The position numbers were made by a program, and so were the translations under genes. Positions 1-10,315 of a DNA stretch of 64,000 nt are shown here, piece after piece; within the stretch, counting starts at the first letter, position 1, and each line of letters begins with the position of its first letter. The stretch is from Buttiauxella agrestis (GTDB lineage Bacteria; Pseudomonadota; Gammaproteobacteria; Enterobacterales; Enterobacteriaceae): NCBI RefSeq assembly GCF_900446255.1, contig NZ_UIGI01000001.1, positions 4,428,763-4,492,762 of the forward strand, in the 5' to 3' direction. The notes beneath the pieces were generated by a model, which did not search any database, was not told where the DNA came from, and saw only the letters and a program-made list of their open reading frames with translations.

Positions 1-363
1 TAAAGGAGACAAACCCTCTAACAATGCCTTGAAGTAGAGCATTGTTCCCCCGACTAACAAGGGAATACGCCCTGCCGCGGTAATTTCAGCCATTTCAGCC
101 AACGCATCACGCCGGAAATCAGCGGCGGAATAGGATTGTGCCGGGTCGAGAATATCAAGTAACCGGTGCGGAGCCTGGGCCAGTTCTTCAGCCGTTGGCT
201 TCGCGGTACCAATGTCCATCCCTTGATAGATAAGGGCCGAATCAACGCTTATCAACTCTACCGGCAACGTTTTACGCAAATTAATGGCTAACGCTGTCTT
301 ACCTGAGGCCGTCGGCCCCATCAAAAAAATTGCCTGTGGCAGGCTTTGCTTAACTTCAGTCAT
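1..363 (-). CDS. miaA: tRNA dimethylallyltransferase MiaA (5' part only)
   Basis: MiaA transfers a dimethylallyl group to N6 of A37 in tRNAs that read UNN codons, the first step towards ms2i6A. The reverse strand reads [16 protein letters not shown], followed by the P-loop GPTASGKTA and then the family's [18 protein letters not shown] region, very close to E. coli MiaA. The gene runs off the left edge, so only about the first 121 residues are present. Its ATG lies inside the last codons of mutL (8-nt overlap), implying translational coupling in the amiB-mutL-miaA operon. Identity is secure; the rest of the gene is not visible. Confidence 0.95.
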   Translation of the reverse strand, partial: MTEVKQSLPQAIFLMGPTASGKTALAINLRKTLPVELISVDSALIYQGMDIGTAKPTAEELAQAPHRLLDILDPAQSYSAADFRRDALAEMAEITAAGRIPLLVGGTMLYFKALLEGLSPL

Positions 364-2263
364 GTTTCAGGGCGTTCATCGCCATATGTAAATCAACAGG
401 TTGTAACAAACCGCCAGGTGGTAATTTCACCAGCTGCGGACAAAGACGCTCCACATCAGCCAGCAGGGCAATCGCCTGCGCCTGATTCCATTGTTCATGA
501 TTACCGTCCATTTGACGAGCAAACCATTGAGCAATCTGTGTTGCATTCACCTCTGTCTGTCGCGCCAGGTATCCTGGCAGTTCGTGAATCAAGATTTGTA
601 AATTTTGTTTACGCAAAGGTAAAGGTACAGAGCGAATTGTTATCTGACGCGACTCAATGGCGAATTCAATGCCCATTTCCAGTAAAAGCGGCTGATTTTT
701 AATCAGAACGTCCTGTTCTTCTTTGGTGACTTTCAAACGAATGGGGATCAGCAGCGGTTGAGCACGTGCCCCTTCGGAGCCTGGCACTAACTGCGCCATT
801 TTCAACCACCGTTCAGCCACGCTTAAGGAAAGCAGCATGATTTTGCCGTCACGCTCGAGCAATGCGATATCCGGATTGATGACGGTCAGCACGCGCCCAA
901 AACTTTGTGCGTGACCGTCTAAAGCCTCGTAAAGCTCAGACTCAGGTTCAGCAACTCGATGTTTTGAGGCTACGGATGTCGATGTATTTAGCAATTCACG
1001 ATACACCGCCCCTTCTTTCTTCTGAAAACCAGGTGCCGCATGCGGCCATAAAGGCGCACTGCCTTTACTCGCACTTCCTTCACTATAGCCACCAGAAACC
1101 GGGGCCGTATTACGAGGTGTTGATTCGCGAGGTATTGATTCGCGAGAAGCTGTGGGAGCAGCAGGCGTGGCAAACTGGTTACGCCCGGATGCCACGCGGT
1201 TTTCCGGCTGCCAGCGCGGTTGCGGTTCTTCCGCCGTTTCTTCCAGCGGCAGGCGATTTTCACTTTGCTGTTGCAGCACGCTCAACACGCCCTGGTAGAT
1301 AAAATCATGCACCAGACGCGACTGATGAAAACGCACTTCATGTTTTGCAGGATGTACATTCACATCCACTTGATGCGGGTCGATTTCCAGGTACAGCACA
1401 AACGCCGGTTGCTGGTCGGCACCGAGTTTGTCTTCACAGGCCTGGCGGATAGCGTGATTGATCAGGCGGTCGCGCATCATGCGGCCATTCACATAGCAAT
1501 ATTGAATCTCTGCCAGAGCGGAAGTCGTCGCCGTGGGTTCAGCCACCCAGCCGCGTAATGCCAGGTCACCATGCTGCCATTCAATGGCCAGCGCTTGTTC
1601 GAGGAAAGCCGTGCCGCAAATCGAGCCAAGGCGGCGTTCGCGAGGAGCACCCTCCGCCACCGCGCGGTACTGACGAATCACCTTGCCGTTATGGGTGAGG
1701 TTTATCGATACATCAAAACGCGCCAGCGCAATACGTCTGACTATCTCATCAATATGATTAAATTCGGTTTTTTCGGTACGCATGAACTTGCGACGTGCGG
1801 GCGTGTTGTAGAACAAATCCAACACCTCAAGCGTGGTTCCGACTGGATGTGCCGCAGGTTTTACCGTCACATCCTGTTCACGCCCTTCGGCATAGGCTTG
1901 CCACGCTTCGCTTTGCTCGGCGGTACGCGAGGTTAACGTCAGTCGTGCGACCGAGCTAATACTCGCAAGCGCTTCACCACGAAACCCGAGGCTAATAATG
2001 GCCTCAAGGTCATCAAGTGTGGCGATTTTACTGGTCGCATGACGAGCCAGGGCTAATGCCAGCTCATCTTTTTTGATACCGCAGCCGTTATCACGAATAC
2101 GAATGAGCTTGGCGCCACCGCGTTCAATATCAATATCAATACGCGTGGCACCTGCATCAAGACTGTTCTCAACCAGTTCTTTCACCACCGATGCGGGGCG
2201 CTCTACCACTTCGCCAGCAGCAATCTGGTTGGCAAGTTGCGGCGGCAGAACCTGAATCGGCAT
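356..2263 (-). CDS. mutL: DNA mismatch repair protein MutL
   Basis: MutL is the ATP-dependent matchmaker that links MutS at a mismatch to MutH and UvrD. It is 635 aa, slightly longer than E. coli MutL (615). The N-terminal GHKL ATPase motifs are intact: E29 and N33 in [12 protein letters not shown], the DNGCGI loop at 58-63 and GFRGEAL at 93-99. A low-complexity linker (about 345-430, rich in S/P/R/A) precedes the C-terminal dimerisation domain, as is usual. As in E. coli, no DQHA-type endonuclease motif is visible. The start has a good SD (AAGGAG) and lies 9 nt after amiB. Confidence 0.97.
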   Translation of the reverse strand: MPIQVLPPQLANQIAAGEVVERPASVVKELVENSLDAGATRIDIDIERGGAKLIRIRDNGCGIKKDELALALARHATSKIATLDDLEAIISLGFRGEALASISSVARLTLTSRTAEQSEAWQAYAEGREQDVTVKPAAHPVGTTLEVLDLFYNTPARRKFMRTEKTEFNHIDEIVRRIALARFDVSINLTHNGKVIRQYRAVAEGAPRERRLGSICGTAFLEQALAIEWQHGDLALRGWVAEPTATTSALAEIQYCYVNGRMMRDRLINHAIRQACEDKLGADQQPAFVLYLEIDPHQVDVNVHPAKHEVRFHQSRLVHDFIYQGVLSVLQQQSENRLPLEETAEEPQPRWQPENRVASGRNQFATPAAPTASRESIPRESTPRNTAPVSGGYSEGSASKGSAPLWPHAAPGFQKKEGAVYRELLNTSTSVASKHRVAEPESELYEALDGHAQSFGRVLTVINPDIALLERDGKIMLLSLSVAERWLKMAQLVPGSEGARAQPLLIPIRLKVTKEEQDVLIKNQPLLLEMGIEFAIESRQITIRSVPLPLRKQNLQILIHELPGYLARQTEVNATQIAQWFARQMDGNHEQWNQAQAIALLADVERLCPQLVKLPPGGLLQPVDLHMAMNALKHD

Positions 2264-2272
2264 GAAATCTCC

Positions 2273-3604
2273 TTATTGAGTCATCGCGACGGGATCAATA
2301 CCCGCAGCTTGCGAGCGTGCAGTTTGACCAGTTGGGGGCGCGGATTGCAACGGATGCGTCAGGAAATAATCCCTAAGCCCTTGATAAATAGCCTGTGCAA
2401 TTTTTTGCTGGTAGTCATCGCTATCGAGCAGGCGCTCTTCCGAGTTGTTGCTGATAAACCCGGTTTCCACTAACACCGAAGGAATATCCGGCGAACGCAA
2501 TACGCCAAGGCTTGCGTGTTCCGGGCGACGTTTGTGCAACGAGCCTACGCGCTGCATTTGCGCCAGCACTTTTGTTGCCACATCATACCCGACACGCTGG
2601 GAATGGCCGAACTGCAAATCCAGAACCGCTTGGCTTAAATACGGGTCAGCCTGGCTATTGGCCAGCACATCACCCGCCCCGCCCAACAACTCCGATTGTT
2701 TCTCGTGCTGTTCGAGCCAGCCTGCCATTTCACTGTTCGCGCGACGATTCGACAGCACCCAAACGGAGGCGCCCGTCGCATCGCGATTAGGCGCGGCATC
2801 AGCATGAATAGACACCAGAATATTGGCATTCTGTTTACGTGCGACGTCTGAACGCCCCATCACCGAAATAAAATAATCACCATCTCGGGTCAGCACGCCT
2901 TTAAACATCGGGTCGTCATTTAGCAATGAGCGAAGTTTGCGGGCAATCGAAATAGTGACGTTTTTCTCTTTCGTGCCACCAGGGCCAATTGCCCCCGGAT
3001 CCTGCCCACCGTGCCCCGCATCAATAGCCACAACGACGGTATCGGATTGAGTCGTGGTGCGCTGAGTCCGTGCAGGGTGCATCGCCGTATTAGAGCTGAT
3101 GGCTCCCGTCACGGTCTGCGGATTAAAGGGATTTTTTGCCGGCTCGGTTGAACGGGTGACGGGTGGCGCTTCAACACGTTTAGCCACAACCGGAGGTGGT
3201 GGTGGCGGAGGCGGAGCATCGGCGTTGATCGTAAACACTACCGTGTAATTAGAACCATTTTGCTGTTTTACAGCGCGAGTTTTGCCAGGCTCAGTGAGAT
3301 CAACCACCAGGCGTAAAGAATCGCTGTCTTTTGGTTGCCCTGAACGAATGCTTTTCACCAGGTTATTGCCACTGAACAACAGCGGTAAACCTCGGATCAC
3401 ACCCGTTTGTTTGATATCCAGAGCGACGCTTTTCTTATCATCCTGAGAAAAAGCATATTCAGGATCGCCAATAAAACTAAACGTGATCCGCGCCTGAGAA
3501 TCGCCGTTCGATACCTGAATATCCGCTAAACTGGCCGCGCTTGCTTGTGCCGCCAGCACCAATAAACACAACGCCATCCACACACTTTTCACGCGATAGA
3601 TCAT
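2273..3604 (-). CDS. amiB: N-acetylmuramoyl-L-alanine amidase AmiB
   Basis: Periplasmic zinc amidase that cleaves the stem peptide from MurNAc during septum splitting; activated by EnvC in E. coli. The 443-aa product begins [17 protein letters not shown], a signal peptide ending near AQASA. An in-frame start 15 codons upstream would spoil this signal peptide, so the inner ATG was chosen. An AMIN domain (about 25-130) binds peptidoglycan. A proline run and a linker follow, then Amidase_3 with [11 protein letters not shown] (Zn His), KEKNVT (Zn Glu), SIHADA (Zn His) and VETGFISN (catalytic Glu). It sits between tsaE and mutL in the conserved operon. Confidence 0.96.
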   Translation of the reverse strand: MIYRVKSVWMALCLLVLAAQASAASLADIQVSNGDSQARITFSFIGDPEYAFSQDDKKSVALDIKQTGVIRGLPLLFSGNNLVKSIRSGQPKDSDSLRLVVDLTEPGKTRAVKQQNGSNYTVVFTINADAPPPPPPPPVVAKRVEAPPVTRSTEPAKNPFNPQTVTGAISSNTAMHPARTQRTTTQSDTVVVAIDAGHGGQDPGAIGPGGTKEKNVTISIARKLRSLLNDDPMFKGVLTRDGDYFISVMGRSDVARKQNANILVSIHADAAPNRDATGASVWVLSNRRANSEMAGWLEQHEKQSELLGGAGDVLANSQADPYLSQAVLDLQFGHSQRVGYDVATKVLAQMQRVGSLHKRRPEHASLGVLRSPDIPSVLVETGFISNNSEERLLDSDDYQQKIAQAIYQGLRDYFLTHPLQSAPPTGQTARSQAAGIDPVAMTQ

Positions 3605-3617
3605 CCCGTCATCCTTG

Positions 3618-4079
3618 TTATTTGGCCAACCGCGCCAGTAACGACTCACCAGATGAGGAAACTGCTTTCAGGCACGCTTCGCGCCCTTCGGCCTGGTAAC
3701 TTAGGTGGATTTCGACATCCGGTTCTGGAAGCACACCCTGACCTTTTTGCGGCCATTCCACCAGACTGATTGCGTCATTGGTGAAATAGTCACGAATTCC
3801 CATAAACTCGAGTTCTTCTGGATCGGCAAGACGATATAGATCAAAGTGATACACCATCAAATCACCGAGTTCATACGGTTCTACCAACGTATATGTTGGG
3901 CTTTTCACGTTCCCTTTATGACCCAGCGCTTGCACAAAACCACGGCTAAACGTCGTTTTCCCCGCGCCAAGATCACCATACAGATGAATAACGGTGGCAC
4001 CGATGCAGGCTTCTGCCAGGCGTGCGCCCAGTTCTAAGGTCGCGGCTTCATCAGGTAATGCGATAACTCGATTAATCAT
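3618..4079 (-). CDS. tsaE: tRNA threonylcarbamoyladenosine biosynthesis ATPase TsaE
   Basis: Small P-loop ATPase needed, with TsaB, TsaC and TsaD, for the t6A37 modification of ANN-decoding tRNAs. It is 153 aa, the normal size. Walker A is GDLGAGKTT at about 35-43 and is followed by [19 protein letters not shown], typical of the family; the conserved VEWPQKG segment lies near residue 110. It overlaps the 3' end of nnr by 8 nt and ends 13 nt before amiB, so expression is probably coupled to nnr. Confidence 0.97.
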   Translation of the reverse strand: MINRVIALPDEAATLELGARLAEACIGATVIHLYGDLGAGKTTFSRGFVQALGHKGNVKSPTYTLVEPYELGDLMVYHFDLYRLADPEELEFMGIRDYFTNDAISLVEWPQKGQGVLPEPDVEIHLSYQAEGREACLKAVSSSGESLLARLAK

Positions 4080-5598
4080 TTTTTTGGCTATTCAAATCCG
4101 GGTTAACAAAAGGGTACAACGTCGATAATAAATCGGTCGCTAACATGCCACGTGTACCAAAGCGATGAGCCAGCACATCAGCGGCAGCGCCATGAGCCAC
4201 GCATCCGGCACAGGCTGCATCATACGGGGTTAACTTCTGTGCCAGCAATGCTCCGATGATTCCGGAGAGCACATCCCCCATGCCGCCGCTGCCCATACCT
4301 GCATTACCAACATCAACAATGGCGCATTCACCACACTGACTGGCAACAACCGTACCGACACCTTTTAAGACCACAATTCCGCCATAACGTTTTACCAGGC
4401 GGTCTGCGGCAAGTAAGCGGTCACTCTCAATTTGTGACACGGCGCAATTTAGTAGCCGCGCAGCCTCGCCAGGATGTGGTGTAATCACGCGATTCTGACG
4501 TTTATCGGGATTGATTGCCAGAAGGTTCAGCGCATCTGCATCCCACAGCATCGGTTTACGGCTGTTCTCTACTTTTTGTAAGGCTTTTTTGCCCCACTCT
4601 TGCTGCCCTAATCCTGGGCCAATCACTATCACATCGGCCCACTCAAGACTTTCATCAAGCGTTTGTGAAGTCAGTTCCTGAACCATTAACTCGGGCCGCG
4701 CGGTCAGCAACGGTGCGATATTTTCAGAGCGAGTCAAAACCCTGACCAACCCCGCTCCAGCCCGCAAAGCCGCTTCGCCCGTCATACGAATCGCCCCCGC
4801 CGTGCCGTGGTCGCCGCCTATTATCACCAGTCGCCCGTTATCGCCTTTGTGCGAGGTGGGCTTGCGTGGCGTTAACCAGCCCGCTAACTGTGCGCTATCC
4901 ACGCGAGTTATCGGCGCAGTCTGCCCATTCAGCCAGGTTTCAAGGCCAAGCGCATCAAAGTGCAGTTCACCCACCACATCGCGCGCTTTTCCGGTCAGAA
5001 GACCAGGCTTAAGGGCAATAAACGTAATGGTGTGCGAAGCGTTTATCACCGCACCGGGAATGGCGCCCGTTTCTGCGAGCAAGCCCGAAGGAATATCCAA
5101 GGCAATCACAGGAGCAGAATGGTGATTACATTTTTCAATAAGCTGCGCGGCATTATCTCGTGGCGCGTGCGCAAACCCGGTACCCAGAATGCCATCGATG
5201 ACCAGGTCGATATCATCAGGCCATAAATGCTCCGGCGCATGAATAAGCCCTGCGGCATCCAGCCAGGCATCACGCGCGTACGCCGCCTCCTGCGGCAATG
5301 GCTTCTCACTTTCCAGCGCCAGAAGTGTAACGCGCACACCCGCAGCCTGAGCAAGGCGTGCTAATACATAACCATCGCCGCCGTTATTGCCGTGTCCACA
5401 TGCGACCAGCCAGTGTTGGCTTTGCGGATAAAGTTCGCGGGCAAGGTTAAATGCCGCAGCGCCTGCTCGTTGCATCAATTCATAGAGCGTTAACCCTAAT
5501 TCATCCGCCGCCTGCTTTTCAGCGGTGCGCAACCAGTCTGCTGACCAGACTGAATGTGGTATACTTTTGGCGGTTATTTTTAGGCTCAGGTCCGTCAT
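4072..5598 (-). CDS. nnr: Bifunctional NAD(P)H-hydrate epimerase / ADP-dependent NAD(P)H-hydrate dehydratase
   Basis: Repairs hydrated NAD(P)H. The N-terminal YjeF domain (about 1-215) epimerises the R and S hydrates ([14 protein letters not shown]). The C-terminal ribokinase-like domain (about 225-508) dehydrates S-NAD(P)HX with ADP ([50 protein letters not shown]). I start it at the ATG giving MTDLSLKI, which matches the E. coli N-terminus; a TTG seven codons upstream is also open. That ATG and the queG ATG on the other strand share the palindrome CATG, so the divergent genes overlap at their start codons. Confidence 0.95.
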   Translation of the reverse strand: MTDLSLKITAKSIPHSVWSADWLRTAEKQAADELGLTLYELMQRAGAAAFNLARELYPQSQHWLVACGHGNNGGDGYVLARLAQAAGVRVTLLALESEKPLPQEAAYARDAWLDAAGLIHAPEHLWPDDIDLVIDGILGTGFAHAPRDNAAQLIEKCNHHSAPVIALDIPSGLLAETGAIPGAVINASHTITFIALKPGLLTGKARDVVGELHFDALGLETWLNGQTAPITRVDSAQLAGWLTPRKPTSHKGDNGRLVIIGGDHGTAGAIRMTGEAALRAGAGLVRVLTRSENIAPLLTARPELMVQELTSQTLDESLEWADVIVIGPGLGQQEWGKKALQKVENSRKPMLWDADALNLLAINPDKRQNRVITPHPGEAARLLNCAVSQIESDRLLAADRLVKRYGGIVVLKGVGTVVASQCGECAIVDVGNAGMGSGGMGDVLSGIIGALLAQKLTPYDAACAGCVAHGAAADVLAHRFGTRGMLATDLLSTLYPFVNPDLNSQKND

Positions 5599-6736
5599 GT
5601 CACAGCCCCTCGATCTCAATCAGTTAGCGCAAAATATCAAACAGTGGGGAATCGAACTCGGCTTCCAGCAAGTGGGGATTACCGATACCGATCTCTCCGC
5701 CAGTGAACCCGCGCTTCAGTTGTGGCTGGATAAACAATACCACGGCGAGATGGACTGGATGGCTCGTCACGGCATGATGCGCGCCCGCCCTCACGAATTG
5801 CTGCCGGGGACATTACGCGTAATTAGCGTGCGAATGAACTATCTCCCGGCAAACGCGGCCTTTGCCTCGACGCTCAAGAACCCCAAAATCGGTTACATCA
5901 GCCGTTACGCCCTCGGACGTGATTACCATAAACTGCTGCGCAATCGACTCAAAAAACTGGGTGAAATGATCCAGTCCCATTGTTCCACGCTGAATTTTAG
6001 ACCTTTTGTGGATTCAGCGCCGATTCTTGAGCGCCCATTAGCGGATAAAGCAGGCCTGGGATGGACAGGTAAGCACTCACTTATCCTGAATCAGGAAGCA
6101 GGATCGTTCTTTTTCCTCGGTGAGCTATTAGTCGATATTCCATTACCCATAGATAAGCCAGTCGAGGAAAAATGCGGGCGCTGCGTGGCTTGCATGACGA
6201 TTTGCCCGACCGGCGCGATAGTTGAACCGTACACGGTCGACGCGCGGCGTTGCATTTCCTATCTCACTATTGAGCTTGAAGGCGCAATCCCCGAAGAATT
6301 CAGACCGCTAATCGGAAACCGAATTTACGGCTGCGACGATTGCCAGCTGATTTGCCCGTGGAATCGCTTCTCACAATTGACCGGGGAAGATGACTTTAGC
6401 CCGCGTCGCGCCTTGCATGCTCCGCCGCTGATTGAACTGTTTGCCTGGAGTGAAGAATATTTCCTGCGCGTGACTGAAGGTTCAGCGATTCGCCGCATCG
6501 GTCATTTACGCTGGCTGCGAAATATTGCAGTCGCATTAGGAAATGCCCCCTGGGAAGAAGTGATTCTGGAAGCATTGCAACAGCGAAAAGGTGAGCACCC
6601 ACTTCTTGATGAGCATATTGACTGGGCGATTGCGCAACAATTAAGCAAACGGAGCGCTAACGCAACTGAGGTTCAGTTACCGCAAAAGCAGCGTCTGGTT
6701 CGGGTCATTGAAAAGGGGTTAAAACGGGATGCGTGA
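5597..6736 (+). CDS. queG: Epoxyqueuosine reductase QueG
   Basis: Cobalamin- and Fe-S-dependent enzyme that reduces epoxyqueuosine to queuosine at position 34 of GUN-decoding tRNAs. The 379-aa product is almost collinear with E. coli QueG. Two ferredoxin-type clusters are visible: CGRCVACMTICP (Cys193, 196, 199, 203) and CDDCQLICP (Cys246, 249, 253), with Cys219 completing the set. FVDSAP (Asp139) is the conserved active-site Asp. The start is [12 protein letters not shown]; an earlier in-frame start (5525) would lie wholly within nnr and is not conserved. Divergent from nnr. Confidence 0.96.
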   Translation: MSQPLDLNQLAQNIKQWGIELGFQQVGITDTDLSASEPALQLWLDKQYHGEMDWMARHGMMRARPHELLPGTLRVISVRMNYLPANAAFASTLKNPKIGYISRYALGRDYHKLLRNRLKKLGEMIQSHCSTLNFRPFVDSAPILERPLADKAGLGWTGKHSLILNQEAGSFFFLGELLVDIPLPIDKPVEEKCGRCVACMTICPTGAIVEPYTVDARRCISYLTIELEGAIPEEFRPLIGNRIYGCDDCQLICPWNRFSQLTGEDDFSPRRALHAPPLIELFAWSEEYFLRVTEGSAIRRIGHLRWLRNIAVALGNAPWEEVILEALQQRKGEHPLLDEHIDWAIAQQLSKRSANATEVQLPQKQRLVRVIEKGLKRDA

Positions 6737-7006
6737 AATGTCCACAGGATGTGAATAAAAATTTGAAAGCCTTGTCCCACAAGCGATGTAAAATCTGCAA
6801 GCGATCGAGTTAACATTTTTAAACATTATAAAAATGAGTTAAATCAACAAGTTAACCTAAAGGTGTAAAAGTTAATAAATAATTAGCGATCGAAGGGAAT
6901 AAACGTAAGCTGTGGATAAGTCTGTTTACAATAGTTTTGGAGGAGCGTAAAAACCACCACCGACGCGACTTAGCGTTGTGGATAATTTGTACTGAAGATT
7001 AGAATT
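6737..7006. promoter_or_regulatory. datA: datA-like DnaA-titration locus (DnaA boxes and IHF site)
   Basis: The 270-bp AT-rich gap between queG and the glycine tRNAs has no gene. It carries two perfect DnaA boxes on the minus strand (TTATCCACA at 6911-6919 and 6977-6985), a third matching TTATNCACA (TTATTCACA at 6750-6758), a weaker forward ATGTCCACA at 6739-6747, and a perfect IHF consensus (AATCAACAAGTTA, 6842-6854) between the boxes. In E. coli the datA locus, where IHF and DnaA drive hydrolysis of DnaA-ATP, lies at the glyVXY region near 94.7 min. Position and content agree; function is inferred. Confidence 0.7.
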
Positions 7007-7082
<76 letters not shown>

Positions 7083-7117
7083 TTGGGTGGTGCTGGCTTT
7101 AAAAGCCAAATCAAATT

Positions 7118-7193
<76 letters not shown>

Positions 7194-7260
7194 ATATTCT
7201 TCGTCTTTCAAGCTGATGCTTAAAAGCCATCGAATTTGGTGGTACTGCTGTAATCAAATT

Positions 7261-7336
<76 letters not shown>

Positions 7337-7377
7337 TCTGTGTAACGCTGCAAATTCTGCATCGGTACGGGAGGCGC

Positions 7378-7405
7378 ATTATACGAGAAATCGTTTTAGT
7401 CGCAA
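7378..7405 (-). promoter_or_regulatory. sigma-70 promoter of the tRNA-Gly cluster
   Basis: On the minus strand TTGCGA (-35), a 16-bp spacer and a perfect TATAAT (-10) are followed by the GC-rich discriminator GCGCCTCCCG. A GC-rich discriminator is typical of stable-RNA promoters under stringent (ppGpp/DksA) control. Confidence 0.8.
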
Positions 7406-7481
7406 GCCCTTCAAAAGGTTTTTTTCACAAAATTAGTTTGAATGGTGATTTAAACGTCAAAATGATTAATTTCTCAGCGAA

Positions 7482-7500
7482 GGAGGAGTTTAGCTCCTCC
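7482..7500 (-). terminator. Hairpin after orn, possible terminator
   Basis: Perfect 7-bp stem GGAGGAG/CTCCTCC with loop TTTAG, 10 nt beyond the orn stop codon. The downstream T-tract on the minus strand is poor, so termination is uncertain. Confidence 0.4.
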
Positions 7501-7510
7501 CGAACGCCTG

Positions 7511-8056
7511 TCAAAGCTTAATAAAATTCTCACGGTAGAACGCAAGCTCTGCCACAGACTCACGAATATCATCCATTGCCTGGTGCGTACCCTGCTTTTT
7601 GAAGTCAGCGAGAATTTCAGGTTTCCAACGACGCGCCAGCTCTTTCAGCGTGCTGACATCCAGATAACGATAGTGGAAGTACTCTTCCAGCTCTGGCATG
7701 TACTTAAACAAGAAACGGCGATCCTGGCCGATACTGTTACCGCAGATTGGCGAGCTATTCGCTGGCACCCATTGCTTCAGAAACTCAAGCGTTGCCAGTT
7801 CAGCCGCGCGATCGTCCAGCTGACTTGCTTTCACACGCTCAACCAGGCCGCTACCGGTATGAGTACGCACATTCCAGTCATCCATCAGCGCCAACTGTTC
7901 GTCAGACTGATGAACCGCAATCGTTGGCCCTTCGGCGAGGATATTCAAATTGGCATCAGTAACCAGCGTGGCAATTTCAATTATGCGATCCCGCTCGGGG
8001 TCCAGGCCGGTCATTTCTAAATCAATCCAAATCAGATTGTTTTCATTTCCACTCAT
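7511..8056 (-). CDS. orn: Oligoribonuclease
   Basis: 3'-5' exoribonuclease of the DEDDh family that degrades 2-5 nt RNAs (and pGpG), essential in E. coli. The 181-aa product carries DEDD motifs: [14 protein letters not shown] (D and E), NSIGQDRRF (D) and [10 protein letters not shown] (H, D). I start it at the ATG giving [10 protein letters not shown], which aligns with E. coli; a start four codons upstream is possible. It diverges from rsgA across a 113-bp promoter region. Confidence 0.97.
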   Translation of the reverse strand: MSGNENNLIWIDLEMTGLDPERDRIIEIATLVTDANLNILAEGPTIAVHQSDEQLALMDDWNVRTHTGSGLVERVKASQLDDRAAELATLEFLKQWVPANSSPICGNSIGQDRRFLFKYMPELEEYFHYRYLDVSTLKELARRWKPEILADFKKQGTHQAMDDIRESVAELAFYRENFIKL

Positions 8057-8169
8057 GCTATTTTCCACCCTTCTTGTGCGTAGCCCACCGTTGTCGATGG
8101 GTTAATTCGTATAAAATAGTGTGTATCATAGAGGTTTTGCCCATCACGGGCGACCAGGAGCCAGTAAGA

Positions 8170-9225
8170 TTGAGCAAAAATAAACTCTCCAAAGGACAGC
8201 AGCGCCGGGTTTCAGCAAACCACCAGCGTCGGCTTAAACAGACTGTGGAGAAAGCCGATCCTGACGACTCTCAGTTTGGTGAACCACGCGATGGTCGCGT
8301 CATTAGCCGTTTCGGCCAACATGCCGATGTCGAATCACCCGGTGGTGAAATTCACCGCTGCAATATCCGTCGTACCATTCGTTCGCTGGTAACAGGCGAC
8401 AACGTAGTCTGGCGCCCGGCTAAAGAAGCGGCGGCAGGTGTCACGATTAAAGGCATTGTGGATGCAGTACACGAGCGCACCACCGTTCTGACACGCCCTG
8501 ATTTCTATGACGGCGTAAAACCCATTGCCGCTAACATTGATCAGATAATTGTGGTTTCCGCCATTTTGCCTGAGCTGTCGCTAAACATTATCGACCGTTA
8601 TCTGGTGGCGTGCGGAACCCTCGACGTCGAACCACTGTTGGTATTGAACAAAACCGACCTGCTGGACGAAGCAGGCCTGGCGTTCGTCAACGAACAAATG
8701 GATATCTACCGCAAGATTGGTTATCGCGTTCTGTTCGTGTCCAGCCACAAAGTTGAAGGTCTGAAAGAGCTTGAAGAAGCATTGATTGGCCGCGTCAGTA
8801 TTTTTGCCGGGCAATCAGGCGTGGGCAAATCTAGCCTGCTGAACAACCTTCTCGGCTTTAAAGAAGTCCAGATTCTGGTTAATGACGTTTCTGATAACTC
8901 AGGTTTAGGCCAGCACACGACGACCGCTTCGCGTCTTTACCACTTCCCTGGCGGCGGAGATGTTATCGACTCCCCAGGCGTGCGCGAATTTGGTCTCTGG
9001 CACTTAGAGCCGGATCAAGTCACTAATGGGTTTACTGAATTCCACGACTATTTAGGTCGTTGCAAATACCGTGACTGCAGCCACACCAACGATCCAGGCT
9101 GCGCGCTGCGCGAAGCCGTTGAGCGTGGGGAGATCGCTGAAACGCGTTTCGACAACTACCATCGCATACTGGAAAGTATGTCCGAGGTAAAATCGCGTAA
9201 AACCTTTTCCGATACTGACCGCTGA
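8170..9225 (+). CDS. rsgA: Small ribosomal subunit biogenesis GTPase RsgA
   Basis: Circularly permuted GTPase acting late in 30S maturation. The TTG start gives [13 protein letters not shown] as in E. coli, 10 nt after an AGGAG SD; longer upstream frames are not conserved. Domains are an N-terminal OB fold (about 35-105), then the GTPase motifs in permuted order, G4 NKTD (about 159), G1 GQSGVGKSS (about 214) and G3 DSPG, then the C-terminal zinc finger [14 protein letters not shown] (from about 298). It is the first gene of a run with psd and mscM. Confidence 0.96.
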   Translation: MSKNKLSKGQQRRVSANHQRRLKQTVEKADPDDSQFGEPRDGRVISRFGQHADVESPGGEIHRCNIRRTIRSLVTGDNVVWRPAKEAAAGVTIKGIVDAVHERTTVLTRPDFYDGVKPIAANIDQIIVVSAILPELSLNIIDRYLVACGTLDVEPLLVLNKTDLLDEAGLAFVNEQMDIYRKIGYRVLFVSSHKVEGLKELEEALIGRVSIFAGQSGVGKSSLLNNLLGFKEVQILVNDVSDNSGLGQHTTTASRLYHFPGGGDVIDSPGVREFGLWHLEPDQVTNGFTEFHDYLGRCKYRDCSHTNDPGCALREAVERGEIAETRFDNYHRILESMSEVKSRKTFSDTDR

Positions 9226-9304
9226 CAATTAAGCTGGGCATCGCTAAAATCGCGCTCCTTTTTGTGTATGCCCGCTAAAATGGGTACTTAGCCAGGAGGC
9301 TATC

Positions 9305-10252
9305 TTGTTAGACAACTTTAAACTTTCGCTCCAGTACATCCTGCCTAAACTATGGCTGACCCGCCTGGCAGGCTGGGGTGCAAGCAAACGAGCTGGCTGG
9401 TTGACCAAACTGGTTATCGACCTGTTCGTCAAATACTACAAAGTCGACATGAAGGAAGCACAAAAGCCGGACACTGCCAGCTATCGCACCTTCAACGAAT
9501 TCTTCGTCCGTCCACTGCGTGACGACGTGCGCCCGGTTAACACCGACCCAAGTGTACTGGTGATGCCAGCCGACGGCGTAGTGAGCCAGTTAGGCCCCAT
9601 CGAAGAAGACAAAATCCTGCAAGCAAAAGGCCATAATTACAGCCTGGAAGCCCTGCTTGCCGGAAACTATTTAATGGCCGATCTGTTCCGTAACGGCAGC
9701 TTCGTGACCACTTACCTGTCGCCGCGTGATTACCACCGTGTTCACATGCCGTGTAACGGTATTTTGCGTGAAATGATTTACGTGCCGGGCGATTTGTTCT
9801 CCGTGAACCATTTAACCGCGCAAAACGTACCGAATCTGTTTGCCCGTAACGAACGTGTTATCTGCCTGTTCGATACTGAATTTGGCCCAATGGCGCAAAT
9901 TCTGGTCGGCGCGACCATTGTTGGCAGCATCGAAACCGTCTGGGCTGGCACTATCACGCCACCGCGTGAAGGCGTGATCAAACGCTGGACGTGGCCTGCG
10001 GGTGAAAGCGAAGGCTCTGTAGCTCTGTTAAAAGGCCAGGAGATGGGTCGCTTTAAACTGGGTTCAACGGTGATTAACTTGTTCGCACCAGGCAAAGTGA
10101 ACCTGGCCGAGCTGCTGCAAAACCTGTCTGTGACTAAGATTGGTGAACCGCTGGCCGTATCTACCGAACCTATGGGCGAACCGGAAGTGCCTGTCAGTGA
10201 GATTACTGAAGCAGAAGTTGCTGCCGATCAGGAAACCAAACCGGACGTTTAA
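9305..10252 (+). CDS. psd: Phosphatidylserine decarboxylase proenzyme
   Basis: Inner-membrane, pyruvoyl-dependent enzyme that makes phosphatidylethanolamine from phosphatidylserine. The start is a TTG after AGGAG ([17 protein letters not shown]). The self-cleavage motif LGST falls at residues 252-255, with Ser254 becoming the pyruvoyl group, the same position as in E. coli. [13 protein letters not shown] and NERVICLF, conserved in the bacterial PSD-B class, are present. The 315-aa product has a short acidic tail that varies among enterobacteria. It lies upstream of mscM, as in E. coli. Confidence 0.97.
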   Translation: MLDNFKLSLQYILPKLWLTRLAGWGASKRAGWLTKLVIDLFVKYYKVDMKEAQKPDTASYRTFNEFFVRPLRDDVRPVNTDPSVLVMPADGVVSQLGPIEEDKILQAKGHNYSLEALLAGNYLMADLFRNGSFVTTYLSPRDYHRVHMPCNGILREMIYVPGDLFSVNHLTAQNVPNLFARNERVICLFDTEFGPMAQILVGATIVGSIETVWAGTITPPREGVIKRWTWPAGESEGSVALLKGQEMGRFKLGSTVINLFAPGKVNLAELLQNLSVTKIGEPLAVSTEPMGEPEVPVSEITEAEVAADQETKPDV

Positions 10253-10315
10253 ATCTCCCTACCCCACAGTCCTTGCGACATCGCCGCAAGGGCTGATTCA
10301 CCTATAGGTATTGAC

